Positions 24,760 through 36,652 of a DNA stretch of 64,000 nucleotides are shown piece after piece. A program made the translations under genes and the position numbers. Positions within the stretch are counted from its first letter, which is position 1. Every line of letters starts with the position of its first letter. Location: positions 1-64,000 of the forward strand of contig ARYC01002742.1 of NCBI GenBank assembly GCA_000711775.1, given 5' to 3'. The DNA comes from Oxytricha trifallax (taxonomy: Eukaryota; Ciliophora; Spirotrichea; Sporadotrichida; Oxytrichidae). The notes beneath the pieces were generated by a model, which was given only the letters and a program-made list of their open reading frames with translations, made no database searches and was not told where the DNA came from.

Positions 24760-26560
24760 CATGAATTATATATTAATTTATAAATGTTACTATAATTAAT
24801 TGACTAGTCTACCATTCGATTTAGCGGTAAGAAATTTAAAAAGCTGTAATTTAGATTTTGATAAGTGCCTTTGAAATTAAAATATCGAGGCATCTTCTCT
24901 CATGTCCAGATAGTGCTTAATTAAGCATTACTTCAACTACTATGGTCATCATATTTACCAATGCTTACTTTAACTAATAAAGAATGATTAAATTATTATA
25001 TATTTTATAGGTATTAGAAAAGGGAGTAAATAATGATTTATTAAAAAAGTCTAAGCATATAGGAATACAATAAAAAATATTGGTATACCTAAATCTATTT
25101 GAATAAAAATAAAATAATAACAATAGCTCAGATATTCATTCAAGTTGTCTCATAAGATACAGGTTGATATAATTTAGTTAATATAACAAATATTTATTCG
25201 TACCAAAATTGATAAACATTTACATAATTACTAATTGCTTCTCTATCAACCCATTCTTAAACGATATAACTCACGCAGAAGAATGCAAAATTCCTTTTTA
25301 TTGCGAAAAAGACCCCTTAAAATATATGAATACTAGTAATCATTAAAAACGTAGTGGTATCTTGAGATATGTTAGTTAATCATTTAAAATCTAAGGAAGT
25401 GGCTTGGCAGTTGTATGTAATATACTATAGAAATATAAATTGGTTATTGGGTGTTATCAATCAATATTGTTTTATCCATATATAGAAGGCTACTGGGACT
25501 CTCCCTCAGAACCTTGATGGCAGCTACCATAGAGATCGATAATAATGCTTTTGATTTTCGTATTACTGGGGTTAGTTGTTTGAGATACTGTTGTCTCCAT
25601 TGTATGATAACTGTGAATATTATTAAATGGAATGTCTACTTTTTTTTATTTACTTATGTCACATATATATTCATATCTGATTAATAATCTAATAATGGTG
25701 AGGTTAAAATTGTTGTTTAACTTTCAAAAAAGTGTTGAATAAACAGTTTAAACAATATTTTTTATTATAATATTTAGATAAATATTCCTTTTTGTACCAA
25801 GAGGCTATTAATTTTGTAAAATATGTATTAGAAGACACAAGAATTGTGCAAATTGCATTGTTTATAAGGCTTAAACAGTTTCTCTAGTGATCTCAATAAT
25901 AATTCGAATGAAATTGCAATTATTAATTGGATAACATAATAATAAATATATCTACATTTCTACTTTTATTTATGTATAATTTACATTTATAATTACTATT
26001 GATTTAAGACTATTTGAATTAAAGGTTATAATTAATTATAGTATTACATTTTAAACACATTTAAATAAAAAGTTATAACCTAAATATCATCTTGATAGAA
26101 AAAATTAAGGAAATAATTGTATGCTACATATGCTAAAATACTGAAAGAACAATATTTCAATTCATGTTAATGTTGTCTAACGTTTTCTATCGCTAATTTA
26201 TTATTGGACTATAATTTTGTATTAATTATTTGTTATTGTTAAGTTATATTTTATTAAGTTTCTATATTTTAGTCCAAAATGCAAATTTTACAAAAGGATT
26301 TAACTTCTCCAGTATAATGTTCGAGGGTGAAATTGTATAAATAGACATTCCTGCCAATAACTGCAACAGTTCTCCAGGAGGCAATATTTAATAATCGTTA
26401 GTGTAAAATGAATCAGTCAACTTTATGATCCAACAAAATAGTCATAATATATGGCAATATCTATTGAATTAGAGACACTTAGAACGGTTGATTAATGAGT
26501 TTAGAAGTTTTCAATTATTAGTTTCTTTGATTTGATTCAAAGAGTGTAAAAAGTAGCAAT
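24760..26560. other. AT-rich stretch with one weak frame
   Basis: A 77-codon frame at 25451-25684 (with RRLLGLSLRTLMAATIEIDN) is the only protein-like piece and I do not support it strongly. The rest is AT-rich without recognisable repeats. Confidence 0.45.
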
Positions 26561-26564
26561 TTCA

Positions 26565-27236
26565 ATGGAAAAGATTCAATTAGCAAAGTAGTAAGAAGAT
26601 AGAAAGCTATATAATAACCTTAATAAATTAGACTATAGTAAAATTAAACTCTAGTTTTATCTGGAATTATTCATTTTGTGGAGTAGTGTATCTTAATTTA
26701 AACTAGCGACTGATTGCTGAAGATAGTTAAAAGAATTTGATATTAATTCAGAAGAGGAATCAATAATCAACGAATAGCTTTCAACAATTAAAGATAAAAT
26801 TATGGAACTTTTATTATTAGATAATAAACTTTAACCATATAAAAATAATGATAAAGATATTGCTGTAAAATCTTATACTAGTAGAAATATAACTCCTGTT
26901 GATAATGGTTTTTGTAATATTTCAATTTAGTAATATAATCATTCATACATTAGCCAATAATATAGACCTTATCCGCCTTCCTTTAAATCTGATTTATTTT
27001 TTTAAAGATATCCTTTTTATAAACCGAAATGGGATCTGTTATTTTAGTAGGACTTTGCTTAAATTGATCATATAATGAAATGATCTTATTAAGAGATATA
27101 TTGCAATCAGAGAAAGGCATATAATTTACAAAATCATTTTGTAATTTATATTTATAGCATTTTTATAAGAGTTTATCTTAATGATCAAGAAATAAGAATA
27201 TCCCTATGGTTAATAAGATCGTGTAAATAGGAATGA
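26565..27236 (+). pseudogene. Gln-rich hypothetical protein, two internal TGAs
   Basis: ATG 26565 begins MEKIQLAKQQEDRKLYNNLN. A 224-codon frame runs to TGA 27234 with internal TGAs at 26718 and 27081 and no frameshift. Parts: KLDYSKIKLQFYLELF, then an acidic INSEEESIINEQLSTIKDKI stretch, then a Tyr/Pro-rich SYISQQYRPYPPSFK and YPFYKPKWDLLF. Many Gln are TAA/TAG. Composition is clearly protein-like. No domain recognised; it could be a germline-limited gene or part of a transposon. Confidence 0.52.
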
Positions 27237-27749
27237 AAATATAATTCGATAACTTGCAATAAATAGGTTTCTTATCGTTAATAATCATTTAAATTTCATC
27301 AGGATATATCTTTTGAGCTTTAAATGACTCGCACAATACATATATTATTCGAGTAGATATTTAAGATAATGAATCATCTTAAAGTAAATCAAAAAGTCAC
27401 CAATAAAATATAATTTTATTTAATTTAAACATTCAAGCATAGTCAATATATATTTAAGCTGTTTGATATAAAAGAAAGTATTAAATAATATAAGCTTTAT
27501 TTTAATATACAGCCTATAGGGGATTTAGTAACTCTTGTATACTATTTTATTTTGAATCAATGATTATTTGTTATTTGGTTGGAAAATAACAGAATTTAAA
27601 TTTTTAGTTTCATATAACTAATCAATCTAACGCAAAAATAGAATAAATAACATTATTTTGGATTACATAGAACGTATAAAGCTATACTGATGAGGTAATT
27701 AAAGAGATTGAAGACTAAAAGGAAGATCATGATTGTGAGAAAACATATA

Positions 27750-27751
27750 AA

Positions 27752-27786
<35 letters not shown>

Positions 27787-29340
27787 GATCACACTGAGGT
27801 CTCGATGAATCCCCGATCAATATAAAGCATGGTAACTTAAAAGGGATAAGCCCTTTAAATAAAGTGAATCATGTCACTCTTGTCTTCTAAGGACAAATTC
27901 CCAATTTACTTTCTGTCTCTCAATTGTCTGAGTCAGAAAGCCAATCTTCTTCAGTAGCATCTCCCTATTTTTGTATCTTGTCTAGTTGCGACTGGCTTTG
28001 TTTCTTTCCAAGTTATTTCTCCGATCAATACATCAAAAGCAAATGTATGCTCTCTGTCAATTATCATCGCTCTAAAATCAAATATATATAATCAATGATT
28101 TCAACTAGGGATTTAGGTTTGTTCTTTTTGGAGTCTTCCTTTTATTAATCTAATTTTATCCAATTATATTTAAGGTGATCGTTGCTCATGAAAAGTTAGA
28201 AATGACTTAGTAATTAAATCGATTCTTCGCAGAAATTAAGATTTTTGTATTCTTCTAGGTCATAATCAATGAATTTGGATCTTTGATAAGATTTTCGAAC
28301 ACGAATTGATAGTGTATTATTTCATGTTTTAGAAGGGAGAAGATTATTGGACTTTATTCAATTGTAATCACTTGAATAGATTGCTTACCATCGACTTTAA
28401 GTATAGAAGTTCTTTTAAGTGTTTTAATAACTTCAATAATAGGTCAAGCATCTTAATTGAGTTTTGGTGTAGGTATATTTTAGATTTTCTAGATAAAACT
28501 CTTGGTCATTAGATCAATGTCTTATATATCTCTTTATAGAGTCATATAGATGTTTTTAACAGTAGCTAATAATTCTTAGTATTTGTTATAGTTCTACTTA
28601 GTTGTTTCCATATTCTTTTGCTATTTTAGGTAGAGTGTTCAATAGTTTTCAGTAGATTATTAATACGACTTTAAATCTTATGCTAAGACTCTCTTTTTAA
28701 AAATCATCTTTATTATTGTATTAAACTTGGAATTATTAAATAAATTATTATTTGCATTCAATTTAATTACCCATCTGATTGATCTGATTTCCTAGTGTAG
28801 TAATTTCTGATGATTTATTTAGATCAGAATATTTTCTGATGGGTATACTTATCTAGTGGGTCATCAATTCCGTACTTATTATTTTTCCTTATTAGATCGT
28901 ATGTTTGTCCTATCGTGAAAAATGAAGGAAGTCTAGTTTAAGTTATTGAGTAGACGCTTGGAGGAAACTGACTATTATTAGGAGCAAACTTTATTGGATT
29001 GGAGACCTTTTCTTTTATGAGAAAGATTTTTGTTGGTCTATTGTTAGATTTATGGGGCTGAGTGAAGAAACATGTTCCTCAATTTTCTTTTGACCACCTT
29101 AAAACAGAGTAAAGGGAACCATAATTTCAGTTTGTAATTTTGTTCCATATTAAGTATGTAGCAAGAGCAGCCTTAGCTTTTTAGTTTTCTTCCTGTAAGA
29201 AAGACTATATTAAGTTTGGGTAAGTAGACTCTTTGTAAGGACAAAACTTGGGTGAGAAGGATTGAAAGCTTCTTAAAATTATAGGGAAATTCAAGTGGGT
29301 ATTGCTAAGAGTGATTTTATTAAAAGTCTTATGAGTTCAT
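27750..29340 (-). mobile_element. Retroelement copy L4 (shared 3' tail family), minus strand
   Basis: The 3' end lies at the left: (ATT)n at 27750-27786, then minus-strand GATC, AGACCTCAGTGTGATC, TTGATCGGGGATTCATCG and AAGGGCTTATCCC, the family tail. The last coding part before the tail has a helical KKIGFLTQTIERQKVNWEF stretch resembling the end of the L5 protein (LKRTQKLMRQMIWDFIQ). The 5' edge is a rough estimate from the family length of about 1.6 kb. The body is decayed with TGA stops and I found no catalytic motif. Confidence 0.65.
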
Positions 29341-29344
29341 AATA

Positions 29345-30210
29345 CTCATTTATTAACTTTCTAATTTAAAACTTGAGAAAACATATAGTTATACAATAAA
29401 TTAAACAAGAAATTTGAATGACCAAAGATAATTTGAATCATGAATATATAGAAAAATAATTGATTTATTCTTTATTAAATTATATTAAATAATAGAATTA
29501 AAATATTGTGATTGAAAAGTTTAAGATTAAATACAATATTAAATAATTAGTAAGAAAAAAAAATACATCAAAATTGAAGTTTACATAAATATTATATATA
29601 ATTAATAAAAATATAAATATGATTTTATCTTAAATAGTTTATATCATCAATATAAAATAAAAATAATTATTGAATTAATAAATAAATATTCATATAAAAA
29701 AATAAATAATAAAAAATTAAAATGTTTAGAATATAATATATTTATTTATTACAACAAATGATCCAAATTATTCATAAATATTAAATAATAATAATATATA
29801 TTAATAAATAAAATTAAAAAAATAAAGAAAATATATGATAATTAACTAATAAAAAAATAAAGAAAATAAAAGATAGTAAAAAATAAAAAGTAACCACAAA
29901 TAAATAAGTAAATCTTAATAATAGTTCTAATAATTTGATCATATTTTATAACTGATCATTTAAAAATAATTGAGTAATAAAAGAAAAAAAATATAATAAA
30001 AATAAGAAAAGGAATAAAATAATTATATAAAGTAAAAATAATAATAGAAATATATGATTGTAGATTTGAAAAATAACAAGATAATTGCATTATAAAGAAA
30101 AAGCTATAAAAAAAGCTTTAATAAAGTCTATTATAAAGGATTCACAGATAAATTCATTTAAAATATCAAAATCTAGATAAATACTGATTAAAAAATATGA
30201 TAATATCTTA
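29345..30210. other. Extremely AT-rich spacer
   Basis: Composition is dominated by A and T with very few G or C for several hundred bases, especially 29440-30120. No feature recognised. Confidence 0.7.
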
Positions 30211-30218
30211 CTTTAGGA

Positions 30219-30524
30219 CATCACCAGATTAGAACTCTTATATATACAAAAGATTTCGGCAAAATGAAGAGTGCTTGACATAGACTTTATTTATAGTCAA
30301 AGGTCATCAGAAAACCTTCATTACTATTTTAACTGTACTACAAGAAAACAACAATTGTTAGGCTCATCAAAATACTCAGAATAGAATTTGAATAATTTGA
30401 CGAGAAAAATATGTCGCAACCTTAAAAATGGATTAAAAGTCAAAAATTGATAAATTAAAAGATCAGGAGGCAAATTCCAGTGAGAGTCAAACATGGTCTG
30501 CTTCATCACTTTCACCATTAGAAA
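30219..30524 (-). CDS. F-box-like N-terminal segment
   Basis: The minus frame starts MVKVMKQTMFDSHW and continues NLPPDLLIYQFLTFNPFLRL, then RHIFLVKLFKFYSEYFD. LPPDLL..FL...P..RLR...LVKLF is close to the F-box pattern (LP.elL..If.fL...dL.r...vck.w), the adaptor motif that binds Skp1 in SCF ubiquitin ligases. Next on the same strand is a second piece (MSSTLHFAEIF..KSSNLV, about 30281-30210) that recurs at 30874-30810. The F-box call is from pattern only. Confidence 0.4.
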
Positions 30525-30685
30525 TTTTCTTTTCGGCGTGTCTTATTCGAAGAAAATGCTTGAAATCGAAAAGGTACATGGTGAGGTATTTTGACAAATA
30601 TGGTCTTAATGTATTTAAACAGCGATTTTTATCAGTTTTACGAGTTTTGAAAACTCTTTAAAAGTTTTATTATTTTTTATTAAGG

Positions 30686-30874
30686 TCATGCCAAAATTCC
30701 AAAATCTAGTTCTTTTATCTTTTATTCATACAGATCCTTTGGTAACTCTAATAGATCTAGAAGCTATAGATCATAATTTTTAGCTCTTATTTCTGACCTA
30801 ACACCTTGAAAAATCACCAGATTAGTACTCTTCTAGACACCAATGCTATCAGCTAAATGAATAGTGCTTGACAT
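30686..30874 (-). CDS. Leu-rich segment, diverged copy of the 30.2 kb piece
   Basis: ATG 30874 (minus) begins MSSTIHLADSIGVQKSTNLV, matching MSSTLHFAEIFCIYKSSNLV of the copy at 30281. It continues GVRSEIRAKNYDLQLLDLLE and LPKDLYEQKIKELDFGILA, which looks like leucine-rich-repeat sequence, to TGA 30686. The ~120-bp direct repeat containing this start occurs at about 30219-30340 and 30812-30930. A tandemly duplicated F-box/LRR-type gene is a reasonable guess. Confidence 0.42.
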
Positions 30875-31170
30875 TAACTTTTATATTGCCGAAGCTCATC
30901 AGAAAACCTTCATTTATACTTAAACTTCTCCCCAAAGTGCACATTATTTCATTATATTTATATTTATTTATTTTCTTTTATTATTATTTTGAGTTTTTTA
31001 TTTATTTTATGTTTTTCATAACTTACTCATTTTAATCGAATTTTTATATAATTTCGTTATTAATAATTTTACACACTTTAATATATTAGAAATTTATGCA
31101 ACAATTTAAATAATTTACATTTCTTTTTTAATTAATAACATTTTCATTTAATAAGTCTTTATTTGTTTCA

Positions 31171-31490
31171 GACCTACTGTCCAGACAGTTGGTAACCTAA
31201 CCAATTCTGACAGGGTTGGGGGTTCGAAACCCAAGGTTCGCTGATATTTGTAACTTGTAAAAATCTCGGAATATCCCAGGGTTCTGTGGTGTCTGTATTT
31301 GGTAAAATTCACGGGATACTAGTCCGAAGTTGGTATGACGTTAAATGGCAGCACATGACCCGGCTTGGAAATTTGGAGTGGCTACTGGAAGAAAGGACAC
31401 GTGTTAGGACTACGGTCGAGTTTGGTGGTGACCACGCCTGAAGCTTACGGAGGAAAAGTCAGGAGGAAGATTTCCTTCAGAATTTTTTCC
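31171..31490 (+). mobile_element. tRNA-derived SINE candidate
   Basis: A 72-nt head (31171-31242) has tRNA-like layout: an A-box-like CCAGACAGTTGGTAACC and an exact B-box GGTTCGAAACC at 31221-31231 at tRNA-like spacing. The T stem carries two extra G residues and the acceptor does not pair well, so it is not a working tRNA. A GC-richer body without protein frame follows to about 31490, ending before an AT/T-rich run. This is what a Pol III-driven SINE looks like. No second copy is visible in the window. Confidence 0.45.
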
Positions 31491-31499
31491 CCTTTATAT

Positions 31500-32430
31500 T
31501 TATTTCCTAATAACTTAACTAACTAAGTAAGTCTTTATTTTTGTTCTTTTTTTTTAATTATCGATCTTTTCCCATATATTTTTAATCTTATTAACCTCAG
31601 CTAGATTTAATTTTAAATATTATTCATCAAACATAAATATTTTTATTTAATTATCTTATTCTATTCAATAAAATAAAGGTTTGTATTCTTAAAACATTTA
31701 TTATATTAAAATAGATTTCTTTATTTTTCTAAATATTTACTATTATTCTATTCATTAGAATATGTATATTTGAATTTAAATTGTTATATCTATTTTTGAT
31801 TGTGTAAGTTTTAAATAAGTTTTTAAAACTAACATTTTATTTAATATTTTTATTTGAACAATTTACAGAAATCGGCCCTATCATATATTGATTATTATAT
31901 CTTTATTCTTACTTTAACATATCAGTCTACCTTCAATACTTACTATCATGATTAATTAACATATATAATTTTAGATATTTATAATTACTATAAATCTATT
32001 TATTTCCCGTTTGCTCTACTATTAACACAGCTTTCTAAGTTTATTAAAATAAAAGACTATTTAATTTTATTTATAGATAATTGTTTTTAGTCTAATTTAT
32101 GATTAAAATTACAAATTATATAGCTAGGATGAGTATTTTACCCTTCTCAAAGATGTTATTCAAAAATAAATAGTGCAACTCTATATTTGACATCTAAATT
32201 GTTCTCCTAGATAAACGCCGAGCTCAAATCAATTTCAGAACCTAAAATGTTTATCTAAGTTCAAGATCTGTTATAAAATATATAATTCTAAGGATATTCC
32301 TAAAAAATTTGAGCTGTTTGTCAAGAAAACATACTTAATTTTAAAAGTGTATTATAACTAGAAAATCTTAAATTAATTTATTTAACAATATTGGGAGTTT
32401 TAACACTCTTTTCAGGTCAACTTAGTTATA
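31500..32430. other. AT-rich spacer, nothing recognised
   Basis: No protein domain, repeat or inverted repeat recognised. Confidence 0.45.
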
Positions 32431-32509
32431 ATATTTCTATATCCATGAAATTTTCTAAATAAAGTGAATTGTATTAAATAATAAAATAGACAAATAAATA
32501 ATTTAAAAC

Positions 32510-32901
32510 ATGTCTGATCAGAGTGCTCTGTGTCATTCAACAAAAATGTAAGTTACAAAAAACATATCTAACATTTTATTTTTACAGGGGTTGCACCTGA
32601 CAAGATTGAGGGCGTCAACGAAGAGGGACTTCAGGAAATCGCAGAGAGAAGGGCACAGGAAGTCAATATTGGTGATGAAGACGATGAAGATGAGGAGGAA
32701 GATGAAGATGAAACGTTTTTTTTAGATTTACTACTACTACTGTTGTTATTACTATTACTATTATTGTAAATTAATTTTCTAATTCACTTTATTTTATTTA
32801 AAAAGCATCAAGATTACTCAACTGATTTGGTATTGATGGAAAGATATATTGAATTGTCTAGTCCGGAAATACTGGAGTTAGCTCACACAAAATATTAATG
32901 A
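32510..32901 (+). CDS. Hypothetical gene with a 40-nt intron
   Basis: ATGTCTGATCAG at 32510 is followed by an intron candidate 32548-32587 (GTAAGTTAC to TTTTTACAG, with CTAAC inside). Exon 2 has a clear frame from 32590: VAPDKIEGVNEEGLQEIAE, RRAQEVNIG, then an acidic run of Asp/Glu (GDEDDEDEEEDEDE), a poly-Leu stretch made by CTA/TTA/CTG repeats, then HQDYSTDLVLMERYIELSSP and EILELAHTKYQ to TGA 32899. The phase of the ATG exon does not match exon 2, so the true start is unresolved. The CTA-type repeat may lie in a second intron ending AAAAAG near 32803. A broken inverted copy of the 5' half is at 24480-24740. Family unknown. Confidence 0.55.
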
Positions 32902-33156
32902 GTGGTTGTTTTTATTAAGATTTCGTTAACTTGCTCTATTTAATGCACTGCCTAATTGAGACCAAGCATTTTACTACTATTAGCTAAAAATAATTTAACA
33001 TCGAGTTTCTGATTATCAAGATAAATCTGATAACTATTCTTGTTAAAACCCCAAGTCAGTTATTTACAAGATTTGGGTGACGATAAAAATTAATTAAGAT
33101 AGATAAAATTATTATATATATTTGGTAGCTTTAGTATTTTAGAAGAGGGGTCCTGT

Positions 33157-33279
<123 letters not shown>

Positions 33280-33369
33280 GGCTATTCTACTAAAGCTACC
33301 AAAATGACGAGATTGTATATTTAATTAATATAAACTGCTACCCCTCTATAATTATACTTAAGAATCCTT

Positions 33370-34212
33370 AAGAAAGTCACGAATCCAACAGATGAACCCC
33401 TACTACTCGGTATTCACAACTCACCATGCGAGCAAGACGACCCTGAACTGCCGGAGGACCCAACTGAGGATCTTTTGCTAGATAATCTTGAGTTCGACGA
33501 TCCTCTGCTCACCAAGACATCTTTCCAACAGCGCCTGGGCATTCTCATCAGCAACATTTAGATGGCGAACAGAAGTCATGGGGCCCTCTGACACGTGGTG
33601 AGTAGCATTCTTGGCTCGCGCTCCACGCTCTCTTATTCGACAATAGTGGACGAGGCTTTGGATAGGGTTTGTAGTTTTGAGAAGGAAGATGGCGGCCGCC
33701 ATATTGGATGTTCTCATGATGATTCGACACACCACCAAACCATGGGCGACTTGTTGGATCCTACTTTAGATACTTCGCCTCCTCTCACCAGGTATGCTTA
33801 AACAATAGTATTCGATAGCGAAATTTAGGGAAGGAGCACAACGTAACCTATTACCTAAGATAACAGATCAGGGGGCGAGTCCCAGCAATTATCTCAAGAA
33901 CGCCTGCTGTCCAGATACCGTTGGCTCAGCCACCAAGACAGTTGGCATCCTAATACTCATGAGTAGCCAAAGGCACTAAACTCTTATGCCAAAGCACGAA
34001 GCTCTAGTGCTTCCGCCTAGCGAAAACCATACTACTCTAGAGCTAAAGTGTATCAGAATAAACCCTTCTAAATCAGGATTCTTGGCACCCTAGTCTATGA
34101 CAGTCAAACTGGCCTGTTTGGGGCAGCACTCAACATGCGATGGCTTAAAGTCGCATACATTAGGGCACTCACTGCATGGAGCCGACTTATGAGGACTCCG
34201 AGGGTCGAGTGA
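33370..34212 (+). pseudogene. GC-rich hypothetical protein frame, one internal TGA
   Basis: One frame stays open for 280 codons with a single TGA (33589-33591) if TAA/TAG are Gln. It reads KKVTNPTDEPLLLGIHNSP, an acidic DPELPEDPTEDLLLDNLEF, TKTSFQQRLGILISNIQ, then after the TGA an SSILGSRSTLSYSTIVDEAL part. GC is near 48%, twice the surroundings. Downstream of about 33840 another frame is equally open, so a frame change or intron may occur there. I do not recognise a family. The minus-strand open frames over the first 370 bp look like shadows. Confidence 0.45.
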
Positions 34213-34450
34213 CTTTGAATATTCCAACAACCTGGCATCATCAGCAAAAGTATACCCCGAATAATCTTTGTCTGGTAAACAGCTGCCTGCCAGTTATTTG
34301 TAACTCGCTAGCTCGGGCTGTGCTCTCTCGATCGAGGTACGATACGACTAATGTTGATTGCTAAAATCATTCAAATTCGCCTGCAACAAGCTCACTGTCA
34401 AATTCAACGATTTGAAAAATCCCAATGTGAAGTTCTCCTGAGCTAGACAT
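34172..34450 (+). CDS. Hypothetical exon overlapping in another frame
   Basis: ATG 34176 begins MEPTYEDSEGRVTLNIPTTW, then HHQQKYTPNNLCLVNSCLP, in a frame different from 33370-34212. A third short piece at about 34374-34440 reads FACNKLTVKFNDLKNPNVKF. The alternation of frames over one continuous GC-rich block suggests small introns, excised segments or indels in one gene. Boundaries cannot be set by eye. Confidence 0.4.
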
Positions 34451-34469
34451 TCTGAGTACTCCCACCAAC

Positions 34470-34810
34470 TAAGACCCAATCAAGAATAATGAGACTGTAG
34501 ACAACATCATGAACCAAGCTGCTGAAAGAGACAAGAGACCCCTGTCAATAAGCAAGGAAAAGCAGAGAAGAGATAGCGTCATGAAGAGATTCAAGAAGGA
34601 CCTGGCATGCTGATGCAGAGCGCCCCCCACCTCCCCCCTCAGTTCCAGCAGAGATTCAAGCCCGCCCTCACCAAGGACACCGTGGATTCGTTGATGAAGG
34701 AAGCATTAAAATTCAGACCAAAGGATGGAGAATGCGAAGAAATCAAGGACCTAGACCAGGAGAGGCAAGATCAACTAAAAACTTTGAGAGAGAGATTGAG
34801 AAATTTGTGA
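34470..34810 (+). pseudogene. C-terminal exon with charged coiled-coil-like end
   Basis: Frame A reads ETVDNIMNQAAERDKRPLS and KEKQRRDSVMKRFKKDL; a frame change near 34605 leads to frame B: LMQSAPHLPPQFQQRFKPAL, TKDTVDSLMKEALKFRPKDG and DQERQDQLKTLRERLRNL to TGA 34808. The end is helical and charged. It is likely the 3' end of the gene in the 33.4-34.8 kb island. The frame change is a single-step shift, so this copy is broken unless an intron lies there. Confidence 0.5.
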
Positions 34811-34814
34811 AGTG

Positions 34815-35340
34815 AAATAAATGATATTAAGTTAAGAGTATTTGTATTTTGATTAATTTTATACGTCTACAAAAAATTGTAAATAACAGCATTGGGGTTT
34901 TATTACATAAGATTTGCCTTAGTAATTTCTAATAAAGATATTTTGTTTGGGGATTTAGGGCTTTAATCTTATTTTATTTTTTAAACGATGAGACAGGCCT
35001 ATCAATAACAATGAGTGCCTCTCATTCTTTACTATAGTTAATTCCTTGTAATCATCTCAATATCTACTATGGGTGCTGAATTAAAATAGAATATTGGTCC
35101 ATAGCATTAAGCCAAATAGCTCCTCTAGCTGGAGCAATTAAAAGTTAGCCACCCGCCAGATTCTTGAGGCTGAACAGGTAGTCTACCATTTGAGGATTAA
35201 GATTGGACTTCGAAGGCTTTCTGGAGTTATGGTTCTGATACTGAAATGAAAATCTAATTCTGCACCAGCAGCAATAATCATGGATATTAAAGATAGTTTT
35301 TTTTTCAAAATCTGAAATTTAAATCAAAATAAATATATAA
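34815..35340. other. Spacer before the nested TIR element
   Basis: AT-rich 3' flank of the island; a moderately GC-rich part at 35090-35280 has no frame I would support. Confidence 0.4.
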
Positions 35341-35394
35341 TTATAACGGGTATTGACGTCCATTCCTCATCTATGAAGTCCATTCCTCACCATT

Positions 35395-35812
35395 ATTGTA
35401 GGAATACATTTGATTTGGGAAAAATAAAATAAATTAAATTAAAATAATATGAAATTCGTGGCAGTTAATTTTCTGGAAACCTATACAATATGGTACTTGT
35501 TCGATAGAGAATTTAAAATCAGCTGAACTTTACTACTGGCGGTACCCCTCTATCGCATTCCTGAATCGAGATAAATCGATTTTAATTTTGGCATAAAATC
35601 CAACTAAACAAATCACCTAAAATTAAAATCGATTTATCTCGATTCAGTAAAGCGATAGAGGGGTACCGCCAATAGTAAAGTTCAGCTGATTTTAAATTTA
35701 TATCGAACAAGCACCATATTGTCTAGGTTTCCAGAAAATTAACTGCCACGAATTTCATATTATTTTAATTTAATTTATTTTATTTTTCCCAAATCAAATG
35801 TATTCCTACAAT
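35395..35812. mobile_element. Fold-back element inside the TIR element
   Basis: Arms of about 190 bp (35395-35585 and 35620-35812) are near-perfect complements around a ~35-bp loop. Tips are ATTGTAGGAATACATTTG. Each arm holds a GATAGAGGGGTACCGCC-type motif close to the loop. No coding capacity. It sits directly inside the left TIR of the 35348-39795 element. No target duplication is clear. Confidence 0.9.
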
Positions 35813-36652
35813 ATTAATAATTTTAAAGAATTTCACATAGATTCCAATAAGAAGAAAGATAATTAAGTTTTTTATATCCCAGATTTTAATCAGGCGCGAA
35901 ATTCTTTTTACACAAATCATTTCAGAAAATAATAAAACTGCTATATCAAGCCAGAATACATAATTATTACTATTTAAATATTATGTAAGCTACTTACCGC
36001 ATTTTTTCTGTTAAAAATTACTATTTTATTTTTTAACATATGCTTATTACGTCTCTTATGATGTTTAAGACCATGATCTTTAACTTTGTTTTTCAAATTA
36101 TTATAATTTTCTCATTATAAAAATTCTATATTTATTAAACCCCAATACTCAGTGTGTTTTTATTAAAATCTTTTGGTTACCTTCCTTCTTCAAAAGTTTA
36201 CTTTCCCAATAAAATATGAAAGCTTTATCAATTAGGATAAATCTTAATCACCCTAATGAACAAATTTTACTCTTTATAACATCTAACAACTCTTTTATCA
36301 TGATAAGATTCTATTTATCATCAAAATTACATTAAATAAAAAAGTTACCAATAAAAACTCTGGATATTTGAAACCTAAAATAATTATTTTTAAAAATTTT
36401 CTTTATATAGCGAGAGGAAGCAATGATTAATATTTGGTTTTTATAATAATAGACAAATAGAATTAATTATTTTATTTTTGGGGGGACTTCTCATTTCTAT
36501 GTAGTTACTTATAAGGCTTATGAATTTTAGAATATTTTTCTTTCATATTATTTTTTAACATTACTTCAATAAAAACCCATAGGAGAAGATAGTATTAATA
36601 ATTTCTTTCAATTATAAATAAATATTATTAAATAAGAATTTAAGTGAAAACG

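Noticed and set aside
31171-31242. Functional tRNA gene
   Set aside because: The B-box is good, but the T stem has extra G residues and the acceptor ends do not pair.
33478-33738. 86-codon minus-strand frame in the GC-rich island
   Set aside because: The plus strand has a longer and more protein-like frame over the same bases; with high GC and few stops, shadow frames are expected.
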